This document shows, piece by piece, positions 39,541 to 49,370 of a DNA stretch of 64,000 nucleotides. Below the pieces are notes generated by a model, which was given only the letters and a program-made list of their open reading frames with translations, ran no database searches and was not told where the DNA came from. Position 1 is the stretch's first letter. Each line of letters opens with the position of its first letter. Location: the NCBI GenBank assembly GCA_946965045.2, contig OX337231.1, positions 1,488,001 through 1,552,000 of the forward strand. The letters run 5' to 3'. Origin of the DNA: Epithemia pelagica (taxonomy: Eukaryota > Bacillariophyta > Bacillariophyceae > Surirellales > Surirellaceae). Position numbers and translations under genes: made by a program.

Positions 39541-40356
39541 ATGCCACTCAATGTATCTCAAGGATCAGAAGACTTTCCCTCGATGCGAAACAGCAAGAGC
39601 GGAAAAAAGCTGACGATTGATTTTGAGACATTGCAGCAGCTGTGTCTGGCCGGTATCGAATGGTCGACCCATACACTTCGCAATCGAGTGCGTCTCGATA
39701 CCCTCCGCCCATTCCCCATGTTTATGGGAATCAACACGACAACATCTACGTCGTCACCCATGTGGTATTTGTCCGCCGACGCCTTTGGTCCACCCGTCAA
39801 ACATTTGGACAAGTCTACCTTGGAAAAAGTCAAGTCCCGATTGTCCCTCAATTTTGCCTTTTTCTTGACCAATTATGTCTTGGCCACCTTGATTGTGGCC
39901 TTGGTGGTGGCCCTCCTGCATCCCTCCATGCTCTTGTTTGTGGGTCTGTTGTACGGCTTGTGGGCCGGTCACACTGCCTGGGGCGACCATGACTTGCAAC
40001 TCTTTGGAGTGGAGTTGCAACCCTACTTGTCCAAACCGACTCGTGTCCGTGTCTTGTCCGTGATTACCACGCTCGTCTTGATATGGAAATGTTTGAGGCC
40101 AGTAATCACGTCGGCCCTGCTGTCGGCCGTAATGATTTTGATGCATGCCTTTTTACGAGATCCCAAACACATTGAATTGGCCGACACGGCAACGGCAACC
40201 ACCGACAATGGAGGGAGTGACGAGGATGCCGAAGGTGGTGGGTTGTTGTTGTACAAGGGTGAAATGACAGAATCCGCCGTTCTCGTCGAACGACCGGGAT
40301 CCAAACCAAGCACAAGCACAAATCGTTCGTCGGGTGGTGGTGGGGACGTTATTTAG
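39541..40356 (+). CDS. PRA1 family (prenylated Rab acceptor) protein
   Basis: A 271-aa protein; I choose the ATG at 39541 (ACACAATGCC) over the in-frame ATG at 39499. The PRA1 core is clear: LEKVKSRLSLNFAFFLTNYVLATLIVALVVALLHP (about 92-126) with the family's N-x-x-F/Y-F-x-x-N-Y signature. A second hydrophobic hairpin is at about 170-200 and HAFLRDPKHIE, the usual end motif, follows. PRA1 proteins sit in ER/Golgi membranes as hairpins and help deliver prenylated Rab GTPases to membranes. The C-terminal 55 residues are Gly/Thr/Ser-rich and variable. Confidence 0.85.
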   Translation: MPLNVSQGSEDFPSMRNSKSGKKLTIDFETLQQLCLAGIEWSTHTLRNRVRLDTLRPFPMFMGINTTTSTSSPMWYLSADAFGPPVKHLDKSTLEKVKSRLSLNFAFFLTNYVLATLIVALVVALLHPSMLLFVGLLYGLWAGHTAWGDHDLQLFGVELQPYLSKPTRVRVLSVITTLVLIWKCLRPVITSALLSAVMILMHAFLRDPKHIELADTATATTDNGGSDEDAEGGGLLLYKGEMTESAVLVERPGSKPSTSTNRSSGGGGDVI

Positions 40357-41062
40357 AGAGAGAAAGAATCCCCAATGTCATTGTTGGACTACTACAATAG
40401 AGAGATGCATGACTGGAAGATTTGACTCGAGTCGATACACGACGTAGTGGGTGAACTGGGAACAATATGACAACCAAAAGGACTACCTCGTTACGGGATG
40501 GCTAACCGAACTAGTAATGAACATGCTCTACTAGATGCGTATGCGAACCTGTTTGCGTCTCTCAACGGGTGCACCATCAAAAACAATCTCGTTCGACCAT
40601 AGTTGTACAACTACCTACCTAGTAAATGATAGGTAGTCTGAAAGAGAGATGAGGGATGGAGGAAATGTTCATCTCTTTAGCGCTGGATGTCATTTCCGAG
40701 TGTGATACACTCAATCTAGATCCATGACCTGGTGCTCTGCATATTGTTGTTGGCCGTGATTGTGATAGCGATCCGTAAGACGTTGCGTACGGCGTATGGG
40801 GAGACCAACTACAGCTCTGCCGTGGAACATTCCACACAAGTAAGGTGAGAGAAACCTCCAAAAAAATGTAAAAGTCAGCTGATATCCTCGCTCAAGAGGT
40901 TATCTTGGTCCTTTTTTGTCTGTTCTTACGGAACGCCGTTGTCTCATCCTCCGTCATGGTGATCTGTAGGACGAGAGAGATTTTGTGGGAACACGGGGCT
41001 TAGCTGGCGTGCCCACTCGTCCCGAAATCCGACATCCACCGCCGGCACAACATGATTCGTGT
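40357..41062. other. intergenic region upstream of the duplicated block
   Basis: About 700 bp after the PRA1 gene; single-copy in this window up to 41062, where identity to 49371 onward begins. No gene supported. Confidence 0.45.
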
Positions 41063-43667
41063 ATATATCCATCTTCAGATTTAAGCCCCCATTTAGCAAA
41101 ATAAAGGCTTCTTGCCGATAAGCCCTATGTCACAGTACGATAATTAGTAGAGGAGACTTGTCCACTCACTTTCACCTCCCACCAACACACACACCAACAA
41201 CCGACACAACACACAAGCAAGAGAGCACAACCCACAACCCACACAACATGAACAACATCACAGAGTGATCCAGTCTTTAGGCTTGCACGACCTATTTTTG
41301 GCGTTCACAACAGAATCACATCGTCGCGCGGCGTTGTCTGTATGGAAAATAAGAGTGAAAGCCGGTGGACCGTCCATGTGCCACTCACCGACAAACGCAA
41401 GCTAACGCCTCTGAAAAATTTTGTGACCGGAAGCAGCAAGAAGTGTGCGTTCAACAAGAGAATGCTCCAGGGGATCGAGGCATCCATCTAGGTAGAACTC
41501 CCTGACGCACAGAAGAACAACCATGACAACTATGAATGAAACCTTTGCGACTCATCACCACCATCGAACTCGAATGGTGGTGGTGGAAAATGTCACAAAG
41601 CCAAGCACTCCTGGAGACTTGGTGTCCCGACACCAACGAGGGGCGTTGTTTACGGCTCGTGTCGCCAAACAGTCACAACCAACAACAACCACAACAACAA
41701 CTAACACGACAACGACTACCATGCCCAACCCAGCCACTACCTTTCAACCCGTCGAGCCGGAAGGAGTGGACGACGATGACTTTGCGTTGGAAGACTTGGA
41801 AGAAGCCAGTCAAATGCATGTAGACTCCTTTGATGAACATGAATTGAATTACCATGACGAGTACGAAGATCACAACGAAGAGAACAACACTAATATTCGA
41901 ATTACGGTAAGCACCGGGGATGACAAGGTGCAAGTTGTCTCGGATAGTAGTGAGAGAAATGAAAATGACTACCACGACGACGATGAGGAGCAATATCACG
42001 AGGAGAGTCCTAGCCATACGGTGGACCCGGATCTGTCTTATGGATCGCGAACTGGGATGGAGACTCCTCCAGTTCCTCAACGTCCAACCATGGTACAATC
42101 GCAAAGTCCAGTGCTTTCCGAATCGGGAGGTTCGTCCGCCTTTACCCCCACCAAAGCACATAGTTTGTCACCCTATCCACGCGTCCCCGTTCCAGCTGGA
42201 ACAGGAGGAGGAGGACGCATTGGACCACCACCCAGTCCTCCCTCGCCCAGTGCTCGAATTGTGCAACAAATGGCCACCGCCGGTACTGCGGGAGAAACCA
42301 TCCTTACCCCTGTAGCAACCAAGCCTCCTCGACCTGGAGTCGCCCAAAGTACCACAAGTAATCCTTCGACTCAACCACCACACACCACCATCATGTCCAC
42401 TACCACCATGTCCACTACCACCACACCCCCTGGAATCCCCAAAGCTCGAATTACTGTTCAAACATCAACCCCTCGCTATACAAGGAATCCACCCCCAGTA
42501 TCTCCTTCCTCTTCCACACGACCGATTGCAGCCACTCCGGTAGCATCGAATCTCGGCGAACTCTTGGGAGCTTCAGTGGCGCAACTCGGCAAGGGTCATC
42601 ATCATCATCATCCTCCGCCCACCTTGGACGACACTCCTGTCGTTTCCAATAGTCGCAAAGCGTTGGTTACGCCGGATTCCTCTCCGGCGCGAGATACTTC
42701 GTTAGTAGACAATGAACAGCATGAAACCGATTCGGATTGGTCCAAATCGGCCGTGGATCAAATGACCAACGCGGTCGACGCTTTGGCCCGGATTGGACAT
42801 TCCTTTCTTCAAGGACCCGTGCCTGCCAACCATCCTGCTCCGGCCTCTCAACAATCATTGTCGACGCCAGGGCATGCCCCCGAACCATTACAAGAGTCCA
42901 CGCAGCCGTCCCCAACGCCCCTTCATCCTCCCACGATACAGCATCCACAAGGACATTTCCATCCTCCCTTGCATCAGTACACACCCGCACTCCACCCGAA
43001 TCCGTCCACAGATGCAGCACCCGGACAGGCGCCCTTGCAGTCCCATCCGAACAACCACAACAGCAGCAACAACAACAACATGTCGGCACTTCCCCCTCGA
43101 GGTCCGCCGTCTCAAACGGGTATGGTTGGTCAACCTGTGATGGGAGGACCACCCGTTCCTCCTCAACGTCCTCCTCCGGAAGGTAGTGCTACCGAAAGTG
43201 CCTTGTCCGATGCCCTGGATAAAATGAATTTGGATGACCGATCCAGTGAACTGGAGGATCAGCAATCCTCGGGTCCTCAAAACGGTTTTTTGCTACAGTC
43301 GTCCTTGTTGCAAAACAGCGCCTTTCAGCAGCAACAGCAACATCTTCACCCTTCCATTCAACAACAACAACAACAACCGGGCGATGGAGATACCCGATCC
43401 GCCTACGGTCTCAGTCAGTCGCAAACCGGAACGGAACACATTTCCAATCAACGATTGCCACGACCGACTTCGGCACAGATTGCCGCGAGCTATGGATCAC
43501 GGGGACCCGCCGAATCGAACAAGAACAAGTCTGCCCAGCACTACAAAAAGCCAGGAAAAGGTCAAGACATTACGCCCATGATGAGGATGCGGAACAAGGA
43601 CCTAGTAACCAATGATCATCAAAGTGTCAATTCCAACGACGTGATATCACGAAGTCAGAGCCTCGTT
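41063..43667 (+). repeat. 2.6-kb direct repeat, copy 1 (promoter, leader and first half of a host gene)
   Basis: About 99% alike to 49371-51971 by eye. Differences include a GTT insertion in copy 2, one missing ATGTCCACTACCACC unit in copy 2, two extra CAA codons in copy 2's glutamine run and scattered substitutions. Identity begins at ATATATCC and stops abruptly after CCTCGTT. Confidence 0.93.
41342..41491 (+). CDS. 49-codon upstream ORF in the leader of the duplicated gene (copy 1)
   Basis: A frame starting MENKSESRWTVHVPL, rich in Lys, ending 31 bp before the main ATG and in a different frame. Its twin at 49652-49801 reads the same. A second, tiny upstream ORF (6 codons) sits at 41248-41268 (twin 49558-49578). 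They may lower translation of the main frame, or simply lie in untranscribed promoter DNA. I cannot tell which. Confidence 0.3.
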   Translation: MENKSESRWTVHVPLTDKRKLTPLKNFVTGSSKKCAFNKRMLQGIEASI

Positions 43668-46600
43668 AACCCTGGAGCCACGGGCCGTACTTCACGTCAT
43701 GGCACGAGTACGGTACCGACGGGAGGAAGTGACCCGCCCGGAGGTACACCGGGAACGGGAGGAAGCGCGGCAGGGATGGCCGCAGGAGGAACGGCTCCAG
43801 GAGTAGCTGCGCCAGGGGGCGCGTCTGGAACGGGCACTGCAGGTGCAGGTGCCGCAGGAACAGGAGGCGCCGGCGGCATCGCCGGTGCAGGTGGAGGAGT
43901 GCCAGGAGCAGCTGGGGCGGGAGGACCTGGCGCCCCTGGCGGAGGAGGTGCTGGAGGGCATGGTGCAGGTGGAGGAGGCGACGGCGGAGGCGCTGGAGGA
44001 GGAGGCGCTGGAGGAGGAGGCGGAGGTGGAGTACCTCCAGGCGTGCCACCACCACCACCGCCACTTTCTGCAGTCGGAATGGCCCTATCCGTGTGTGGCG
44101 CGAATCCTTTCGAGATATATGCCTTGGAACACACGGAACGGCTTAATACTCTAGAGTCATACGGAAGGATGACATCGGATGACGTGACCCAGGTAGCGTC
44201 GCGATTGGAGAAACGTCCTTACCCGCATAACGTCGCCATCCCTACAAGTGTCGTCAAGAACATTCAAGGAATGTGTTTCTGGTCGGCACGGGCGCGTCGA
44301 CAGGGTTGTCCGCTTAACTATGGAGATTTCACCACGGAAGTCTTGGCAGAATCGTTGGACGCCATGGAAATTCAGGCAGAAAAATCCTCCGCACCAGATA
44401 TTAAGCCCTCCGCCCTCAAGGAAGAAGACTGGGAAGATTGGAGTCAAGAATTCCCCACGTATCTGTCTCACATATACGGAAAACAGAAGGCCCCATTGGA
44501 TTATGTGATCCGTCCGGACCTAGCTCCGACTCACGTTTTTGCTAGTACTAGGGAACAAGAGCTCTATAGCTACCCTCTAGGTGGCCCCTACTACGAGGAA
44601 GATAACAAGGAGGTATTTCGGCTGTTGAGTGATCTAGTGAAAGATCAACCTGCCACTTGGATCCAGCCGTACCAGGCATCTCAAGATGGACGCCGTGCAT
44701 GGCTTGCACTCGTGGATCATTTCGATGGCGGCGGTCAAAAGGAACGGCGTATCTCCAAGGCCGAGGCCATCCTAGAGACGGTCTTATATCAAAACGAACG
44801 CGTCTTTAGTTTTGATGCTTACTCTGCTAAACTTTTGCGGGCGTTTCGTACCCTGGACAATACCCCTAATCGGCGCACGGCATCGAACCAAGTCAAGATT
44901 CTCATTGACAACATGAAGATTGCAACGGCTGAGTTCGCTGTCATCAAAGCGTACGTTCGAAGCAACCATCGCACGGACTTACCAGGGGCCATTGCGTATA
45001 TCTCACGCGAAATATCGGATATCTATCCGGACGTCGCCGTTGGCGGTAATCGACGTAACCAAGGCCGTCACCGCTTCATATCGGAAACCACCTCGAACCC
45101 CGCCAACCGTCCACGGAACTTTACTGGACTCCAGCAAACCAACGGAATCTACACCTTCTACGGTGTTGATGTCACCGACGTCACTCGTCGTTTTTCAAGC
45201 GAAGAAATGGCGACCCTTGGCCCTGCTGGGCAAGCTTATATTCACCAGGAACGCGCACGGGTTCGTGTTCATGGTGGTCGTGGCGGCGGCCGCGGTCTCG
45301 GTGGTCGGGGACGTCATGGACATGGGGGTCGCGGTGCAGGCCGTGGTCGTGGCATTTCTGAGATCCAGACTGGTGGGGACCAGTCAATTATTACCGATAT
45401 CACCAACAACGATCAGGACACAAGGACGGAAACTGGCACAGCCACACAAGGGGAACGAGAAAGGGGAAGTACAAACGGGAGAAGATTTGGGAATGGGGCA
45501 TACGGAGATGAAAATACTGGGACAGCAGGAAGCACTGGGAATGGCCATCGGGGAATGGCGGTCGTCCATTGCGGGCCACAGCGACGCGTTGGTCAAGTCG
45601 CCAAGGGTTGGTTGTTGGAACAAGGAAAAGCGGGAACTCTTGGTAGGAACGAAATGGACACGATGGCGGATACATGTTGCGCGGGGCGCAATTGGACTCT
45701 GCTTGAGACAACGGGGATGGAGTGTACCGTTAACGATTTTGCAGGCAACCAGGTGGGAAAATCTTCGGTGCCAGTGGCGACATGTGCCACTGTCGTCAGG
45801 GAGGCGAAATCTGGCTTAGAAATCGTAGTGATAGGACACCAAATGTTGTGGTTCGGGGATAAGTTGGATAAAACATTGTTGAATCAAAACCAGATTCGCC
45901 ATGCTGGGCACGATGTTGGGGACGACCCGACGAGAAAGGATCGTGAAGGATTCGGAATTTGGGTGGATGGGTTTCACATCCCGTTTCAGTTACACGGAAC
46001 GACGGTGTACTTTGAGTCCCGAGCACCAAGTCCTCAAGACATCGAACAGATGCCTTCTGTTACTGTTACACGTCAAGAAATGTGGGATCCCCACACGGTT
46101 GACCTGTTAGTCCAGGACGCAAGCCCATATCTGGAAACGTATGGACCGAGCGTGGCCGGGATTGGGGAGATTTCTGTCGCCTTGACCCCGGAAGGAATTA
46201 CACGCGAGTTGGCCTCTCGTCCGCGAGTTAAACAAGTCGAGAGCTCGCGGCATGGCTCGGCCACTGCGGAGAGTCTCAGTCGCAAGTGGCGCATCGGGCT
46301 CGATTCCGCTCGAAATACCCTCCGAGTGACCACCCAACAGGGGATCCGCACGGCTATCTCGCCAATCACGCGGCGATACAGGGTAGACAATCTAGCATTA
46401 CACCGGAATCGCCTCCACACACGCTTTCATACGGACACACTGTTCTCCAAGACGACGTCTTTGTCCGGAAACAAGTGTGCTCAGTTGTTTACGGACGGAC
46501 ACTTTACCGCGGTTTACCCTCTACCTAGTAAGGCACAAGTCGGACAGGCGCTCGCGCAATTTATCGACGAAGTTGGGATCCCGGACAAGCTCACCGCGGA

Positions 46601-49148
46601 TATGGCGGGTGAGCAGTTTGGAGAATCCACCCTATTCCGGAAGTTAGTCCGGATGCACCGTGTGGACATCCACTGGACGGAACGTCACACTGGAAAGCAA
46701 AATCATCGCGCCGAGCGCGAAATTGGATTGTTGAAGCAACGATGGCACCGTCGTGCCACTGACTTGCATGTGCCCAAGCGACTGTGGGATTTTGGCCTCG
46801 TTTATGAAGCGGGCATACTCAGTCGAGTCGCTCGGGGACAAGACGGCCGAACTGGGTTGGAACGACTCTCGGGAGATACGCCCGACATCTCGGAGTGGAT
46901 TGATTTTTCTTTTTTTGACTTAGTTTGGTTTCACAACAACGTGAAAACTGATACCGCTGACGACAATGCTCAATTGGGATACTGGTTGGGAATCGCTCAC
47001 CGAATTGGCAGCGATCTCTGCTATTGGGTGCTGACCAAAAGCGGCAAGGTCATCGCTCGGACAACAGTCCAGCACGTCACAGACGACGATATGCGGAAGC
47101 CAGAAATCGCCGAGAAGGTTAAGCAGTTCAAGTTGATTGTTGAAGAGAGGTTAGATGACCGGAACTTCACTGACACGGAAGGGAAAGGACCAGGTTACTT
47201 GGAGGACATGGAGAATTTGGAGTTAGAAGAGGAAAGACGGGGACGGACCGGGATCGTCCCGTCTGATGAGGAATACGGAGATATGGTGGTGGAGGAAACA
47301 AAGGATGCTGACGCACATGGGGAAGGACACGACGAGTACATTGGGGCACAGATACAAGTCGAAGTGGGAGGCGAGCGAATGTTCGGCACGGTAGTGAAAA
47401 GACAGAAAGGGTTAGACGGGAAGCCTGTGGGAAAACCGCACCGCAACCCACGATTTGACACCAGGACTTACCAAGTAGGATTCCCAGGTGGAGTAATACA
47501 GGAATACACGGCGAACCTGGTGGCGGAGAACTTGTATTCTCAACTGGATACTGAAGGGAAAAGGTTTCTGGTGATCCAAGAGGTAGTCGGTCACAGGAAA
47601 AACGGGGACGCCGTGAGGGTTGAGGATGGGTACCATGAAGGCAAGAATGGTAACAAACACCCGAAGAGAACAACCAAGGGATGGGAAATAGCTGTCGAAT
47701 GCCGCGATGGGAAACAGATGTGGATACCTCTACGGGACGCAAAAAATGGGTACGCCATCGAGTTGGCAGAATACGCGGTCGCACAAGGGCTCGTGGAGGA
47801 ACCGGCATTCAAGTGGTGGGTCCCACAGACGCTCAACCACATGCGCCGGATGGTAAAGAAGGTGAAGAAAAAATACTGGAAGACCACCGAGAAGTATGGG
47901 ATAAAACTACCCCATTCGGTGGAAGAAGCTTTAAAGATAGACAAACTAACTGGAACTACGTTCTGGAGGGACGCTATCGACAAGGAACTCAAGGTAGTGA
48001 AGGTAGCATGGGAAGCACGGGACGACTTAGACATCGACGAGATCGACCGGCATTACAAGATCAAGGCAGGCAGCGTGGGTGAGCCGACTGTATATTTGGG
48101 CGCGCAGATTTACAAGCACAACTTACCTAGTGGTGACTGGGCATGGGGAATGTCCAGTGAAAAGTATGTGTCCAATGCCATTCGGATCGTCGAAGACCTG
48201 CTGAAGGAGGACGGGGACGGCAAACATTTGAAGACCACGGCACGGGTCCCCGTCATCTCATCGTACAAGCCTGAACTGGATACCAGCCCAGAGCTAGACG
48301 CAAGACTCACCTCACGATATCAACAGCTGATTGGGATTCTCAGGTGGGCAGTGGAGCTCGGTCGTGTGGACGTCTATTTGGAGGTCTCGATCTTGTCGCA
48401 GTTCTTAGCGAATCCAAGGGAAGGGCATCTCGAAGCGGTGTATCACATATTCGCCTTCCTCAAAACACATCCCAAGCTGAAGTTGGTGTTCGATCCAAAA
48501 GATGTGGTGCTGGATGAATCTTGTTTCCCGCAGGTTCCATTGGACGAATGGAAAGAGTTTTATGGGGATGTTGCTGAAGAGGTTCCGTCCGATATGCCGC
48601 TGGCGTTAGGACGGCCCGTAACTATCACGTGTTTCGTTGATGCCGATCACGCCGGGAACATCGTGACTCGTCGATCGCACACCGGGATCTTAATCTTCCT
48701 CCAAAATGCTCCCATCCTGTGGTACTCGAAGAGGCAAAATACCGTGGAGACTTCAAGTTTTGGGAGCGAGTTCGTTGCTCTTCGGATCGCCAAGGAGATG
48801 ATTGTTGCATTGCGTTACAAACTTCGGATGTTCGGGGTTCCTTTGGCCGGGCCAGCCAATGTCCTCTGCGACAATCGTGGTGTGGTGAAGAACACCAGTC
48901 TGCCTTCTTCGGTTCTCAGCAAGCGGCATAACGCTATCAATTATCATGCGGTGCGGGAGGCGGCTGCAGCGTCGATTATCCGCGTCGGTAAGGAAGATAC
49001 CGAATCCAATATTGCAGACTTGTTTACCAAGGTCCTGCCACAGGAGCGGCGGAACAACTTGATTTCGCAGTTTACGTATTCTTCGGCTTTTGGGTCCAGT
49101 GGTCCACCTTCTATGTCCACTGCTGGTATCAATCCATCCGCCCTCTGA
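41523..49148 (+). CDS. chimeric 2541-aa frame: N-terminal half of host gene fused to RT-deleted copia polyprotein
   Basis: Residues 1 to about 715 equal the N-terminus of the gene at 49833. At 43667/43668 the sequence switches without losing frame to a Gly/Ala-rich stretch (about 716-845) and then a copia-type polyprotein. Its gag region is about 855-1280, ending in a Gly/Arg-rich RGRG tail. A CCAGRNW-type protease zone follows (about 1380). Integrase has TDGHFT, LTADMAGEQFG and HRAEREIGLLK (about 1650-1740). RNase H has CFVDADHAG (about 2371) and ends near DLFTKVLP. Between AIDKELKVVKVAWEARDD and DEIDRHYKIKAG (about 47970-48060) the RT catalytic core, including its YVDD box, is missing, again without frame loss. 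The product could not reverse transcribe. Whether it is expressed from the duplicated promoter is unknown. Confidence 0.85.
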   Translation: MTTMNETFATHHHHRTRMVVVENVTKPSTPGDLVSRHQRGALFTARVAKQSQPTTTTTTTNTTTTTMPNPATTFQPVEPEGVDDDDFALEDLEEASQMHVDSFDEHELNYHDEYEDHNEENNTNIRITVSTGDDKVQVVSDSSERNENDYHDDDEEQYHEESPSHTVDPDLSYGSRTGMETPPVPQRPTMVQSQSPVLSESGGSSAFTPTKAHSLSPYPRVPVPAGTGGGGRIGPPPSPPSPSARIVQQMATAGTAGETILTPVATKPPRPGVAQSTTSNPSTQPPHTTIMSTTTMSTTTTPPGIPKARITVQTSTPRYTRNPPPVSPSSSTRPIAATPVASNLGELLGASVAQLGKGHHHHHPPPTLDDTPVVSNSRKALVTPDSSPARDTSLVDNEQHETDSDWSKSAVDQMTNAVDALARIGHSFLQGPVPANHPAPASQQSLSTPGHAPEPLQESTQPSPTPLHPPTIQHPQGHFHPPLHQYTPALHPNPSTDAAPGQAPLQSHPNNHNSSNNNNMSALPPRGPPSQTGMVGQPVMGGPPVPPQRPPPEGSATESALSDALDKMNLDDRSSELEDQQSSGPQNGFLLQSSLLQNSAFQQQQQHLHPSIQQQQQQPGDGDTRSAYGLSQSQTGTEHISNQRLPRPTSAQIAASYGSRGPAESNKNKSAQHYKKPGKGQDITPMMRMRNKDLVTNDHQSVNSNDVISRSQSLVNPGATGRTSRHGTSTVPTGGSDPPGGTPGTGGSAAGMAAGGTAPGVAAPGGASGTGTAGAGAAGTGGAGGIAGAGGGVPGAAGAGGPGAPGGGGAGGHGAGGGGDGGGAGGGGAGGGGGGGVPPGVPPPPPPLSAVGMALSVCGANPFEIYALEHTERLNTLESYGRMTSDDVTQVASRLEKRPYPHNVAIPTSVVKNIQGMCFWSARARRQGCPLNYGDFTTEVLAESLDAMEIQAEKSSAPDIKPSALKEEDWEDWSQEFPTYLSHIYGKQKAPLDYVIRPDLAPTHVFASTREQELYSYPLGGPYYEEDNKEVFRLLSDLVKDQPATWIQPYQASQDGRRAWLALVDHFDGGGQKERRISKAEAILETVLYQNERVFSFDAYSAKLLRAFRTLDNTPNRRTASNQVKILIDNMKIATAEFAVIKAYVRSNHRTDLPGAIAYISREISDIYPDVAVGGNRRNQGRHRFISETTSNPANRPRNFTGLQQTNGIYTFYGVDVTDVTRRFSSEEMATLGPAGQAYIHQERARVRVHGGRGGGRGLGGRGRHGHGGRGAGRGRGISEIQTGGDQSIITDITNNDQDTRTETGTATQGERERGSTNGRRFGNGAYGDENTGTAGSTGNGHRGMAVVHCGPQRRVGQVAKGWLLEQGKAGTLGRNEMDTMADTCCAGRNWTLLETTGMECTVNDFAGNQVGKSSVPVATCATVVREAKSGLEIVVIGHQMLWFGDKLDKTLLNQNQIRHAGHDVGDDPTRKDREGFGIWVDGFHIPFQLHGTTVYFESRAPSPQDIEQMPSVTVTRQEMWDPHTVDLLVQDASPYLETYGPSVAGIGEISVALTPEGITRELASRPRVKQVESSRHGSATAESLSRKWRIGLDSARNTLRVTTQQGIRTAISPITRRYRVDNLALHRNRLHTRFHTDTLFSKTTSLSGNKCAQLFTDGHFTAVYPLPSKAQVGQALAQFIDEVGIPDKLTADMAGEQFGESTLFRKLVRMHRVDIHWTERHTGKQNHRAEREIGLLKQRWHRRATDLHVPKRLWDFGLVYEAGILSRVARGQDGRTGLERLSGDTPDISEWIDFSFFDLVWFHNNVKTDTADDNAQLGYWLGIAHRIGSDLCYWVLTKSGKVIARTTVQHVTDDDMRKPEIAEKVKQFKLIVEERLDDRNFTDTEGKGPGYLEDMENLELEEERRGRTGIVPSDEEYGDMVVEETKDADAHGEGHDEYIGAQIQVEVGGERMFGTVVKRQKGLDGKPVGKPHRNPRFDTRTYQVGFPGGVIQEYTANLVAENLYSQLDTEGKRFLVIQEVVGHRKNGDAVRVEDGYHEGKNGNKHPKRTTKGWEIAVECRDGKQMWIPLRDAKNGYAIELAEYAVAQGLVEEPAFKWWVPQTLNHMRRMVKKVKKKYWKTTEKYGIKLPHSVEEALKIDKLTGTTFWRDAIDKELKVVKVAWEARDDLDIDEIDRHYKIKAGSVGEPTVYLGAQIYKHNLPSGDWAWGMSSEKYVSNAIRIVEDLLKEDGDGKHLKTTARVPVISSYKPELDTSPELDARLTSRYQQLIGILRWAVELGRVDVYLEVSILSQFLANPREGHLEAVYHIFAFLKTHPKLKLVFDPKDVVLDESCFPQVPLDEWKEFYGDVAEEVPSDMPLALGRPVTITCFVDADHAGNIVTRRSHTGILIFLQNAPILWYSKRQNTVETSSFGSEFVALRIAKEMIVALRYKLRMFGVPLAGPANVLCDNRGVVKNTSLPSSVLSKRHNAINYHAVREAAAASIIRVGKEDTESNIADLFTKVLPQERRNNLISQFTYSSAFGSSGPPSMSTAGINPSAL

Positions 49149-49370
49149 GGGAGCCAGTCATCACTTCCATGGCATGTTGACTGGCGGGGACTGTCTCATT
49201 CTGGTCGATACGGGATTGATACGTCAGCATGACGTAGATTGGGCCTTATGACCGGGGGAAATTTGTACGGACATTATCGGTTACCACTTTACTGGTTTTA
49301 TGCGTTGGATGTAGTTGTAACGCTTATCTTAGTCTTTCTTTGGAACGGATTCTATCAGGTAGAATAAGAC
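43668..49370 (+). mobile_element. truncated Ty1/copia element (no 5' LTR, RT core deleted)
   Basis: Copia-derived DNA between the two 2.6-kb repeats. No LTR is found at its left edge, where it joins host coding sequence directly. At the right, after the stop at 49148, comes a purine tract (CGGGGGAAA, about 49253-49261) and TGTACGG at 49264, a possible start of a cut-off 3' LTR running to 49370. The element is therefore incomplete at both ends and internally deleted. Confidence 0.8.

Noticed and set aside
41305-41487. 60-codon minus-strand frame repeated at 49615-49797
   Set aside because: Its recurrence only reflects the duplicated DNA; it is antisense to the leader and to the 49-codon upstream ORF.
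43697-44134. 145-codon proline-rich minus-strand frame
   Set aside because: It is the antisense of the Gly/Ala-rich linker; GC-rich repeats create open antisense frames.
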